Made by a program: the position numbers and the translations under genes. Shown here piece after piece: positions 1 through 5,712 of a DNA stretch of 6,379 nt; positions within the stretch are counted from its first letter, which is position 1, and the number at the start of each line of letters is the position of its first letter. The notes under the pieces are model-generated. The model was not told the origin of the DNA. It searched no databases and saw only the letters and a list, made by a program, of their open reading frames with translations. The DNA lies in contig JAEYVW010000125.1 of the NCBI GenBank assembly GCA_023429365.1, forward strand, positions 1 through 6,379, given 5' to 3'. Source of the DNA: Bacteroidota bacterium. Its GTDB lineage: Bacteria > Bacteroidota > Bacteroidia > Chitinophagales > Chitinophagaceae.

Positions 1-269
1 AGCTGGCAACCAGGTTTACCATCGGCCGGCGTCACTTTGAAAGAAGATTTAAAAAAGCTACTAACAACTCACCTGCAGAATATATCCAGCGTGTCAAGAT
101 CGAAGCGGCCAAGAAAAAATTTGAAACGACCCGCATGAATGTAAGCGAGGTGATGTATGAAGTTGGTTATTCAGATATCAAGGCATTCAGGACCGTTTTT
201 AAGAAGATCGTAGGATTATCGCCTGTTGAATACCGCAATAAATACAATAAAAACCAGATGGCCTATTGA
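1..269 (+). CDS. AraC-family (GlxA-like) transcriptional regulator, C-terminal DNA-binding part only
   Basis: This is the last 88 residues of a transcription regulator. The reading frame begins at base 3, and the start codon lies before the window. The visible protein is nearly a whole AraC-type DNA-binding domain. It contains the end of the first helix-turn-helix (RRHFERRFKKATNNSPAEYI), a linking helix (RVKIEAAKKKFE), and the second helix-turn-helix with the family signature from NVSEVMYEVGYSD through FRTVFKKIVGLSPVEYR. The wording of this signature resembles the GlxA branch, in which an N-terminal DJ-1/PfpI-like domain precedes the AraC domain. That N-terminal part is outside the window, so the subfamily is an inference and the ligand is unknown. 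The gene ends with TGA, and 438 bp separate it from the next gene on the same strand. That gene seems to have its own promoter, so the two are probably not one operon. Confidence 0.93.
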   Translation, partial: LATRFTIGRRHFERRFKKATNNSPAEYIQRVKIEAAKKKFETTRMNVSEVMYEVGYSDIKAFRTVFKKIVGLSPVEYRNKYNKNQMAY

Positions 270-287
270 TCAACCGTTGATTGGTTG
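269..287 (+). terminator. Weak hairpin right after the AraC gene, possible terminator
   Basis: CAACC (271-275) and GGTTG (283-287) can form a 5-bp stem with a 7-nt loop, followed by TTAAAT rather than a proper T-run. The same bases contain an overlapping dyad, ATCAAC-c-GTTGAT (269-281), that starts in the stop codon. This could be a weak terminator or 3'-end hairpin for the AraC transcript, or a protein-binding dyad. A second candidate lies downstream: the perfect palindrome CAGGCGCCTG (344-353) followed by CTTTTTG, although its geometry gives only a 3-bp stem with a 4-nt loop. Confidence 0.3.
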
Positions 288-410
288 TTAAATAAGCCAC
301 TCCTACGAAACTGTAATGTGGATTTCACCAGCTAACCCATTTCCAGGCGCCTGCTTTTTGCCTATTTCTTGAAGAATCTTGTGTTGCCGGACAATTACTT
401 AGATAAAAAC

Positions 411-445
411 CGAAAAAATCCGTTAAACTACTTCGAAAAAATCCG
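411..445 (+). repeat. 12-bp direct repeat upstream of a promoter, candidate activator site
   Basis: The 12-mer CGAAAAAATCCG occurs twice without mismatch, at 411-422 and 434-445, a period of 23 bp. The second copy ends 9 bp before the TTG of the putative -33 element (455-457). Two identical same-orientation sites about two helical turns apart, next to a -33 box, is a typical layout for an activator that binds as a tandem dimer. LytTR-type response regulators, common in Bacteroidota, use such direct repeats. The repeat is directly seen; the regulator is inference. Confidence 0.6.
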
Positions 446-454
446 CAAAAAGGC

Positions 455-485
455 TTGTAAACAAAAAAACTATTTTATACGTTTG
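455..485 (+). promoter_or_regulatory. Bacteroidota-type promoter (TTG-N20-TACGTTTG) for the 482-aa secreted protein
   Basis: TTG at 455-457 and TACGTTTG at 478-485 are separated by 20 bp. This matches the known Bacteroidota housekeeping consensus (TTTG at -33 and TAnnTTTG at -7, about 19-21 bp apart), with all fixed positions of the -7 box present. Transcription would begin near 488-493, giving a 5' leader of roughly 215 nt before the ATG at 708. The 12-bp direct repeat lies immediately upstream, which strengthens the call. No equally good promoter is seen closer to the gene. Confidence 0.55.
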
Positions 486-489
486 CCCT

Positions 490-707
490 ATCTTCCTGGC
501 CTAACCTGGCCGCTTCTTTTGAAAAAGCCGTACCCAAATCCAATTTTATAAGAGTTTAGTTTGGCATGCTGCCAATGCAAATCAGTCCCTGTTTTGCAGA
601 AAGCGAAGCTTTGTGACCGATTCTATCTCCCAGCCTTGTAAACCGGACCATGGATAATATCCAGCGTCAAGAAGCAATTAATTATCGTCCCTAATAAAAC
701 AAATGTT
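490..707 (+). other. Long presumed 5' leader with small dyads; no gene seen
   Basis: I see no convincing gene or known riboswitch here. A 60-codon frame (369-551) runs across the promoter and has no recognisable content. Structure that can be seen: a tandem CCTGGCC (495-501 and 505-511); a perfect dyad TTGGCA-TGC-TGCCAA (561-575); and a short hairpin AAAGC-GAA-GCTTT (600-612). The leader ends with ATG TTA TGA (703-711), a two-codon frame whose stop overlaps the real start codon at 708. If the promoter at 455-485 is correct, all of this is transcribed. Confidence 0.4.
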
Positions 708-2156
708 ATGAAGAAAATTCTACTCCCTATTCTTCTGCTTATAGCTGCAGGGTTCATGAAAGCAGATGCGCAGTGTACGGTTTCTAACCTGCAGATTGTA
801 GTCCGGAACGTTACAAGCAGTAGCGCGGGTTGCCAGGCCACGCTGGATATCAGCTTTACAGGTTCTTTTAATAACGGAAATAAATACGCTTTTATACATC
901 TGTGGGAAACAGCGCCCGTCAACAACTACCCGAATATTACTTATACAAATCCCCCAACTGCCGCACAGCTTGCAAATGCCATCGCTACACTGGCGATCGT
1001 AGATCCAGGTAAGAATACAGCAGCATTGTATAACCAGTACCCAACCGACCCTTCAGTGGCGGTTAAATACTCAGGCATTAATTTTACAAAAACAGGAACG
1101 CTATACACGCTGACCAACGTAGTCATTAATTTTTCTACCTGCGATGTTCCGGTGACAGTTAAAGGTGATGTTTGGGCAAGCCAGTCTGACCTTAGCCAGG
1201 TGGTACACTGTGAAAATGATGGTATCATTACCATTTTGTTTAACGATCCGATAATTACAGGCTTTAAACAATGCGCTAAACCCCGCTTATTGAACCTGGC
1301 TTTAGAAAATGGCCATGCTTCACTGACCGAATCAGTTGTTACATCTGTATTCCTGGATGTAAACCTGAACAATACAATCGACGCCGGTGATATCGATATC
1401 AGCAGCGCCTTGAGCCCGGCTCTTCCCAACCCGATCGTTTTGGCGCCGAGCACCAAGCTTTTCTTTAACGGCATGTCGTATGCGCCATACTCAAATCAGT
1501 CGCAATATGATGATGTTCCTGTCATCGTTCGGGCAACCGCGTCTGCACCAGGCGCTGCTACTGTCACGATTACCAAAGCGAATATCAATACACTTGGTTG
1601 CGCTACGCTTCCTGTGTCTTTTACTTCCTTCTTTGTAAAAAGAGAAGCATCGGTAGTTAGTTTGCTATGGGAGACAAGTACTGAACTCAACAACAATGGT
1701 TTTGCAGTAGAGCGCGAGATCAACGGTGTATGGACCGAACTGGCGTTTATTCCAACCCAGGCACCCGGTGGAAACAGCAATTCCAAATTGACCTACCGCT
1801 ACGAAGACATCAACAATAACCCAGGCGTTACATATTATCGCTTAAAACAGACAGATTTCAATGGCGACTATAAATACAGTGAAATCAGGTCTGTTGGGGG
1901 TGAAAGTCAAAAATCAAGGGTGATCGTTTACCCCAATCCCAGCACTAACGGAAGTGTGAAGGTTGTATTTGCTGCTTCAAACGATCTTTATGATGTGATC
2001 CTTGTTGACATGACCGGCCGTGTTGTAAAACAATGGAAAAATTTGAGAAACAACATGCAGGTTGATAACCTCACCCCTGGTGTTTATCACCTCCGTGTTT
2101 CTAACACGCAGACCAGGACACAGGTTGTTGAAAAAATCGTTGTCAGCAAAAACTAA
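708..2156 (+). CDS. Secreted T9SS cargo protein with FN3-like module and type A sorting domain (482 aa)
   Basis: This is a predicted extracellular or cell-surface protein of unknown activity. Residues 1-21 form a signal peptide (MKK, a run of I/L/A, then ADA before Q22), so export is by Sec. Residues 22-300 are a beta-rich region I do not recognise, with six cysteines over the mature protein. It includes a calcium-loop-like stretch (D217, N219, N221, D225, D228; DVNLNNTIDAGD). From LPVSF (301-305) to about 395 there is a fibronectin-III-like module of the kind that often precedes T9SS tails (WETSTELNNNGFAVERE, then YYRLKQTDFNG). Residues 405-482 are a T9SS type A C-terminal sorting domain, with YPNP at 408-411, DMTGRVV and LTPGVYHLRV. 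The domain directs outer-membrane passage and is normally cleaved. The start is A-rich with no Shine-Dalgarno, as usual in Bacteroidota. The gene is preceded by its own promoter and followed by a strong terminator. DAQC is not a lipobox, so a lipoprotein is unlikely. Confidence 0.95.
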   Translation: MKKILLPILLLIAAGFMKADAQCTVSNLQIVVRNVTSSSAGCQATLDISFTGSFNNGNKYAFIHLWETAPVNNYPNITYTNPPTAAQLANAIATLAIVDPGKNTAALYNQYPTDPSVAVKYSGINFTKTGTLYTLTNVVINFSTCDVPVTVKGDVWASQSDLSQVVHCENDGIITILFNDPIITGFKQCAKPRLLNLALENGHASLTESVVTSVFLDVNLNNTIDAGDIDISSALSPALPNPIVLAPSTKLFFNGMSYAPYSNQSQYDDVPVIVRATASAPGAATVTITKANINTLGCATLPVSFTSFFVKREASVVSLLWETSTELNNNGFAVEREINGVWTELAFIPTQAPGGNSNSKLTYRYEDINNNPGVTYYRLKQTDFNGDYKYSEIRSVGGESQKSRVIVYPNPSTNGSVKVVFAASNDLYDVILVDMTGRVVKQWKNLRNNMQVDNLTPGVYHLRVSNTQTRTQVVEKIVVSKN

Positions 2157-2185
2157 CAACAACAGGTTATTCTAACATAATCAAG

Positions 2186-2260
2186 GGCAAAGTAGTCCAA
2201 CTTCTTTAAGTTAACCGGAATGGTCGCTTACTGAAACCCCGGATCTACTTTGCCTTTTTT
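2186..2260 (+). terminator. Intrinsic terminator of the 482-aa gene, overlapping the convergent gene's 3' end
   Basis: GGCAAAGTAG (2186-2195) pairs perfectly with CTACTTTGCC (2245-2254). Three more pairs continue inside, TCC (2196-2198) with GGA (2241-2243), past a single bulged T2244. Six T residues (2255-2260) follow directly. The 42-nt loop can fold further, for example AACTT-CTTT-AAGTT (2199-2212). On the minus strand no T-run follows the stem, so it works as a terminator only for the + strand gene, whose stop lies 29 bp upstream. The right arm covers the last codons and the TAG stop of the minus-strand gene. Confidence 0.7.
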
Positions 2261-4257
2261 CGTGAAATCAACATTTTTTGCTTTATAAGTTCATCATCTA
2301 TCATTATCGAAACAAAATAGATCCCATCAGGCAACTGTTGAAAATCTCCTAAACTAACGACATTTCCACCCATTCTTACAAAATAGGAAACTGATCTTAC
2401 CCGCTTACCTGTCGCGTCGTATACTTCTGCCTTCATTAATCCATTCCTGGATGCTGAAACCTGCAACATGGCCATATCCCGAACCGGGTTCGGAAAGACA
2501 GTAACTTCTGTTTTGGTTACCGGCTCGAACATTATTGTAACAATATTGCTGTACTTAATTTTGTTTCCGGACACAATCTTAATGCGATAATATATATGCT
2601 CAAATGCTTTATCAGCGACGCTTTCTATGTACCCATAAACTTCATCATCTATCGCCGGCTCCTTTCTGTTGACCCGGGCCACTGATTGGAAATTGACTCC
2701 GTCTAAACTTCGTTCTACTTCAAAATACCCCACTTTGAGGTTATTGACCACCCGCCAATCGAGCATGGCTTTATTTCCATCCACTGCGCCTTTGAAATTC
2801 ACCACTACATTCTCCAAGACATCGCAGGTTGAAAACGGCTGCACTAAAACAGTATCGGTTGCATATATATTACAACCCTCTGTTAAAAAATGTGTCACGA
2901 TGTAGGTACCGGGCTGGTCGACTATAATTGAAGGACCTGTTGCAGGGTTGGTGACGATGTTTCCATCAGGTGTTGTCCATTGATAAAAAGATGTAGGCAA
3001 CGGGTTAGTGACATAAATTTCAGCAATATTAGTACCGTCGTCGCAGATGAAAGGCGTTTCCGTCAGTGCTATTGCCCGTGGTGCGAGGAAAAGATCGGTT
3101 GGCGCGACAAAATCCTTTAGCTCGGCAGTGAATGAAGCAGATGCCCGGGTCTTGATGATAATTCGATTAAAGGGAGTGCCGCAAATATCTCCACCCAGGA
3201 GTGTGACCGGATCGAGTCCCAGCTTTGTAAGGTTTACAGAGAATTCAATGAATTGACTGGCTATATATTTACTGTTTGTTGTAGATGCAGGTCCGGGATT
3301 GGTATATGCAAGACTATTATCCTGCAACACCAGGCCAAAAGGACCAGCCCATGCATTATTCACGCTGCCAAGTCCTGTATAGAAAGCGCCAAGTGTATTG
3401 GGCGAGATACTGGCATAACCATACTCGGAACCAGCCCCGCTACCGTCAAACAAGGTGCCCCAGTTAAATGTAGCGGGTGTTATATTTTGCCAGTCGGTTC
3501 TTTTTACCCAGATCCTTGCTTCTATTTTAGTTAATGAGCCGCTTTGAAACTCACCATTAAAAATAATGTCGCCCGGGGAAAGAATATTTCCCGCAGCATC
3601 GAACTTCCAGCTTGTATGTCCGGCATCAGGTCCATATCCATAGAATTTTCCCGAAGGGCGATCATAATAAATGTCTGTCTGGTACATTTCGAAATCGAAG
3701 TACCTGTTACCGGTGGTATTGTCAAGTGATAAAGCGCCAAACATCCACAAAGAGTCGGTGGTGTTAGGGCCGGCTCTTCTTACATGTACGTAAGTATCAA
3801 GAATATCATTTTTATCAGGAATTCCCTGGATACCGCCGGTCCATGCGGCAGGACTCATTCCATTTTTATCTGCACCCGATGTGTATACAGTTGTATCAGT
3901 GCCGTGATAATCCCTGACGAAAAAGGCATCCAGCCAAAGCCTGTTGCTTACTACGCTAAAAGGAGGTTTACTCATACCGCGATAAAACGACCTCATACGC
4001 TTGGTCCACGGAGATACATCGGCGTTATATTCAGCAATCATAGCTGCGGCGCCTGAAGTATCTATAACAAATTCCCCGGTTCCGGCGGTTCCATTGTTGA
4101 ACCAGTCGTCATTACCGGAAGAAATATTTCCGTCAAAAAAATTTGCACGCAGGTCCGCGTCCACACCAAATCTCGCTTTCACGATCGGTGTGGTTATCTG
4201 GGCATAGCCGGCAAAGCTTAACAGAAAAAAAAGTGCAGTTAGTAGAGTTGTTTTCAT
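2245..4257 (-). CDS. Secreted T9SS cargo protein with unassigned large N-terminal region (670 aa)
   Basis: This is a predicted secreted or surface protein of unknown function. Residues 1-19 are a signal peptide (LLTALFFLLSFAGYA, cleavage before Q20). Residues 21 to about 395 are rich in aromatic residues, Gly, Asp and Asn, with many predicted beta strands. Landmark stretches are NRLWLDAFFVRDYHG, IPDKNDILDTYVHVRRAG, NRYFDFEMYQTDIYYDR and NLTKLGLDPVTLLGGD. I recognise no catalytic motif. Residues ~400-475 look like an Ig/PKD-like domain, with C405 and C462 suitably placed for a disulfide and WTTPDGN between them. Residues ~485-580 are a fibronectin-III-like module (AMLDWRVVNN, GYFEVERSLDG, YYRIKIVSG). 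Residues ~585-670 are a T9SS type A sorting domain (FPNP at 588-591, DATGKRV, LPDGIYFVSI). The only cysteines are C359, C405, C462 and C478. It is transcribed convergently with the 482-aa gene, with 88 bp between stops. No clear promoter lies in the 80 bp before its start, so readthrough from the 142-aa gene is possible. Confidence 0.95.
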   Translation of the reverse strand: MKTTLLTALFFLLSFAGYAQITTPIVKARFGVDADLRANFFDGNISSGNDDWFNNGTAGTGEFVIDTSGAAAMIAEYNADVSPWTKRMRSFYRGMSKPPFSVVSNRLWLDAFFVRDYHGTDTTVYTSGADKNGMSPAAWTGGIQGIPDKNDILDTYVHVRRAGPNTTDSLWMFGALSLDNTTGNRYFDFEMYQTDIYYDRPSGKFYGYGPDAGHTSWKFDAAGNILSPGDIIFNGEFQSGSLTKIEARIWVKRTDWQNITPATFNWGTLFDGSGAGSEYGYASISPNTLGAFYTGLGSVNNAWAGPFGLVLQDNSLAYTNPGPASTTNSKYIASQFIEFSVNLTKLGLDPVTLLGGDICGTPFNRIIIKTRASASFTAELKDFVAPTDLFLAPRAIALTETPFICDDGTNIAEIYVTNPLPTSFYQWTTPDGNIVTNPATGPSIIVDQPGTYIVTHFLTEGCNIYATDTVLVQPFSTCDVLENVVVNFKGAVDGNKAMLDWRVVNNLKVGYFEVERSLDGVNFQSVARVNRKEPAIDDEVYGYIESVADKAFEHIYYRIKIVSGNKIKYSNIVTIMFEPVTKTEVTVFPNPVRDMAMLQVSASRNGLMKAEVYDATGKRVRSVSYFVRMGGNVVSLGDFQQLPDGIYFVSIMIDDELIKQKMLISRKKAK

Positions 4258-4259
4258 AG

Positions 4260-4274
4260 AACAGTTTTGCTGTT
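4260..4274 (-). promoter_or_regulatory. Small hairpin directly before the start codon of the 670-aa gene
   Basis: Read on the minus strand, AACAG-CAAAA-CTGTT forms a 5-bp stem with a 5-nt loop and ends two bases before the ATG (4257-4255). It lies within the region a ribosome covers at initiation and could modulate translation. The stem is short and could be chance. Confidence 0.3.
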
Positions 4275-4294
4275 GGGTAAACCTGGTAAAAGAA

Positions 4295-4322
4295 TTACCG
4301 TGTACACCAGGTACAACGGTAA
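4295..4322 (-). terminator. Strong hairpin between the 142-aa and 670-aa genes (terminator or leader structure)
   Basis: Bases 4295-4305 (TTACCGTGTAC) and 4311-4322 (GTACAACGGTAA) form an 11-bp stem with one bulged A and the 5-nt loop ACCAG. On the minus strand the stem begins 15 bases after the stop of the 142-aa gene and is followed by TTCTTTT. It could therefore terminate that transcript weakly, protect its 3' end, or act in the leader of the 670-aa gene. The loop is also complementary to CTGGT at 4283-4287 (7 bp, ACCTGGT/ACCAGGT, if the top of the stem opens), which allows an alternative or pseudoknotted fold. Confidence 0.5.
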
Positions 4323-4337
4323 CTCTTCAATCAATAG

Positions 4338-4766
4338 TTAATGACTAACGATACGGACCATGGAAATCGCGACTTCGCCTGCAGTACCATCGGCTTTTTG
4401 CGCCACCACCCGATAACTGATATTTCCGGGATAAACATTATTATCAATGTTTTTATAGCTGCGGCTGCCCGTGCAGGCTACATATGCAACTTCTTCCCAA
4501 ACGGCATATTCATCGTTGGGATCTTCATATGTTTTCTCAAGTCTGAAACCAACGGTTGCGGATTCAGATTTAAGGCCCCAGGTTGCGGCAATGCCTTTTC
4601 CCTGCCTGTGCGTACGGAAAAAAGAAAAACCACCTGCAGGCTTAGTGGAAGCAATGGATGAATGGCTTTCTGATTTGGAAGTCATCATCTGATTTCCCGG
4701 AGAAGTCCATGCGGCGGCGAACATCATCACTACACCGAGGGACAGGATCGGAAATTTTGTTTTCAT
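4338..4766 (-). CDS. Small exported single-domain FN3-like protein (142 aa)
   Basis: This hypothetical protein is most likely periplasmic or envelope-associated. Residues 1 to about 21 form a signal peptide (MKTKFPILSLGVVMMFAAAW); the cleavage site is not sharply defined. Residues ~22-55 are a Ser/Thr/Gly-rich linker. Residues ~58-140 match the pattern of the fibronectin-III-like modules in the two neighbouring T9SS proteins: a W-containing strand (IAATWGLKSES), GFRLEK, a W-EEVAYV strand, ISYRVV, and a closing strand (VAISMVRIV). It has a single cysteine, C98. Unlike its neighbours it has no T9SS sorting domain after the module, so outer-membrane export by that route is not expected. It lies 80 bp upstream of the 670-aa gene on the same strand. 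Function is unknown. The start is supported by the signal peptide and an A/T-rich upstream region. No frameshift to a lost C-terminal domain is visible in the 80 bp after the stop. Confidence 0.85.
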   Translation of the reverse strand: MKTKFPILSLGVVMMFAAAWTSPGNQMMTSKSESHSSIASTKPAGGFSFFRTHRQGKGIAATWGLKSESATVGFRLEKTYEDPNDEYAVWEEVAYVACTGSRSYKNIDNNVYPGNISYRVVAQKADGTAGEVAISMVRIVSH

Positions 4767-5222
4767 AAGTTTATGATTTTTTTATGCGTTAAAAGTATGG
4801 GTACCATGAATCATAAAAAAAGTAAAAGGAACTATGACTTGTTCCAGTTATTTAGAACCAGTTTGCACAAAATACCATCGTGTTAAGCTGGAAAAGTTAC
4901 GATCCCGGCTTCCTGAAATTCTACTATTAAAAAAGATACCCTTATACTTCCCGCCAGGTATGAAACATTTTAAGAAGATATAAAAGTTGACATGACACCA
5001 CGTTAAGACGACAGCGTTATATATTATTCGAATAAATGTGGACTATTGGCGACATCTGCCAATTATAGTTGATTTACGATGCAGTTTGCAGTAGAAAAAA
5101 AATATTTTGGCTTTGATTAAACCTTTAAAAACAGGGTCGCGGAAAACTTTTTCTTAAGGGGGAGTGATTTTTTGAAATTTGGAGAACATTACAGGTGCTC
5201 TTGCAGGGCCAGAAAGTCTGCC
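4767..5222. other. 456-bp gene-free region with several dyads
   Basis: No coding frame with recognisable content, no tRNA, and no known riboswitch is seen between the Rrf2 gene and the 142-aa gene. Visible structure, besides the promoter-like stretch near 4790: a dyad GGAAC-N8-GTTCC (4828-4845); CCAGTT repeated at 4844-4849 and 4858-4863; a perfect 12-bp palindrome TTATTCGAATAA (5024-5035); and a stem-loop ATTGGC-N7-GCCAAT (5045-5063), whose stem can be extended by ACT/AGT past a 3-nt bulge (5042-5069). The SUF transcript enters this region from the right, but I find no good T-run terminator for it on the minus strand. A small RNA or an operator cluster is possible but not demonstrated. Confidence 0.5.
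4777..4821 (-). promoter_or_regulatory. Possible weak promoter and A/T inverted repeat before the 142-aa gene
   Basis: On the minus strand TACTTTTA (4797-4790) resembles the -7 box TAnnTTTG except for the last base. It would give a leader of roughly 20 nt. The expected -33 TTG is missing; a T-run sits there instead. The box is flanked by an exact 10-bp inverted repeat, TTTTTTTATG (4777-4786) and CATAAAAAAA (4812-4821), which is low in complexity. A dyad ATGG-GTA-CCAT (4797-4807) abuts the box. Weak evidence overall. Confidence 0.25.
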
Positions 5223-5696
5223 TTACTCAGGGAGAACAATTTTATTACTTTCCCGAAGAATCAACCTCAGGTCGTCACTTGATTTTTGCCCCGAATTTAC
5301 CAGGTCATGAAGCGTAATCCGGTCCAAAAGCTGGTCAACACTGAACTGGATCATCTGCCAGAGTGAGCGTGCGGAACATTCTACTGAGTTTGTACAGAGT
5401 TTGAGGTTTCCTGCGTGCATTCCACAAAATTCGCTGTGAAACAATGGTCCGCCAAGTGCTTTCAACACCTTGTTTATATTGATTTTGTTAGCAGGCATAG
5501 CCAACACATATCCGCCTTTATATCCCGGCGTGCTATTCAAAAATCCAGCCAGGCGAAGCACACGGGTAAGCTTAGCCACATAGTGCTCGCTCAGTCCCTC
5601 CGATTCGCTAAGCTGGGGTATGCTCATACCCTGATCATTCCTGGCGATGCGGATCAGTATACGCAATCCATATTCTTCCTGTGCGGTGATTTTCAT
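5223..5696 (-). CDS. Rrf2-family transcriptional regulator, candidate Fe-S sensor of the SUF operon
   Basis: This is a 157-aa DNA-binding regulator of the Rrf2 family (IscR, NsrR, SufR-like), with the usual family length. The N-terminal winged helix-turn-helix is clear: ITAQEEYGLRILIRIAR (3-19), MSIPQLSESEGLSEHYVAKL with the recognition helix (24-43), and the wing GYKGGYVLA (58-66). Three cysteines, C91, C101 and C107, followed by SARSLW, sit where IscR holds its [2Fe-2S] cluster. The spacing here is CX9CX5C, against CX5CX5C in IscR. It follows the SufT-like gene by 16 bp and sufE just upstream, so autoregulation of the SUF operon in response to Fe-S supply is the natural inference. I start at the ATG at 5696 because family proteins begin MKI-AQEEYGLR; an in-frame TTG at 5705 would add three residues (reading MTS) and is less likely. 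The operon promoter and operator lie outside the window. Confidence 0.95.
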   Translation of the reverse strand: MKITAQEEYGLRILIRIARNDQGMSIPQLSESEGLSEHYVAKLTRVLRLAGFLNSTPGYKGGYVLAMPANKININKVLKALGGPLFHSEFCGMHAGNLKLCTNSVECSARSLWQMIQFSVDQLLDRITLHDLVNSGQKSSDDLRLILRESNKIVLPE

Positions 5697-5712
5697 ACTG
5701 GTCAATCGTTTT

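Noticed and set aside
369..551. 60-codon + strand frame MKNLVLPDN...
   Set aside because: It runs across the direct repeat and promoter, has no recognisable motif, and is low in complexity; no start-site support.
562..578. Sigma54-like TGGC...TGC element
   Set aside because: The GG to GC distance is 12 rather than the required 10, and the bases are better explained as the TTGGCA/TGCCAA dyad.
765..776. Lipoprotein signal (cysteine after the signal peptide of the 482-aa protein)
   Set aside because: The residues before C23 are ADAQ, not a lipobox; ordinary cleavage before Q22 fits better.
941..1786. Minus-strand open frames of 177 and 96 codons inside the 482-aa gene
   Set aside because: They are opposite-strand shadows of a well-supported coding gene and show no domain features.
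2669..4207. Several + strand open frames inside the 670-aa gene
   Set aside because: They lie antisense to a clear signal-peptide-to-sorting-domain protein; the sequences look random.
4987..5022. TTGACA followed by TTATAT, a sigma70-like promoter
   Set aside because: The spacing is 24 bp, Bacteroidota do not use this consensus, and no + strand gene follows.
5207..5222. Hairpin just after the Rrf2 stop as a SUF operon terminator
   Set aside because: The 6-bp bulged stem is not followed by a T-run on the minus strand.
5703..5705. TTG as start codon of the Rrf2 gene
   Set aside because: The ATG at 5696-5694 gives the family-typical MKI-AQEEYGLR beginning; the three extra residues have no support.
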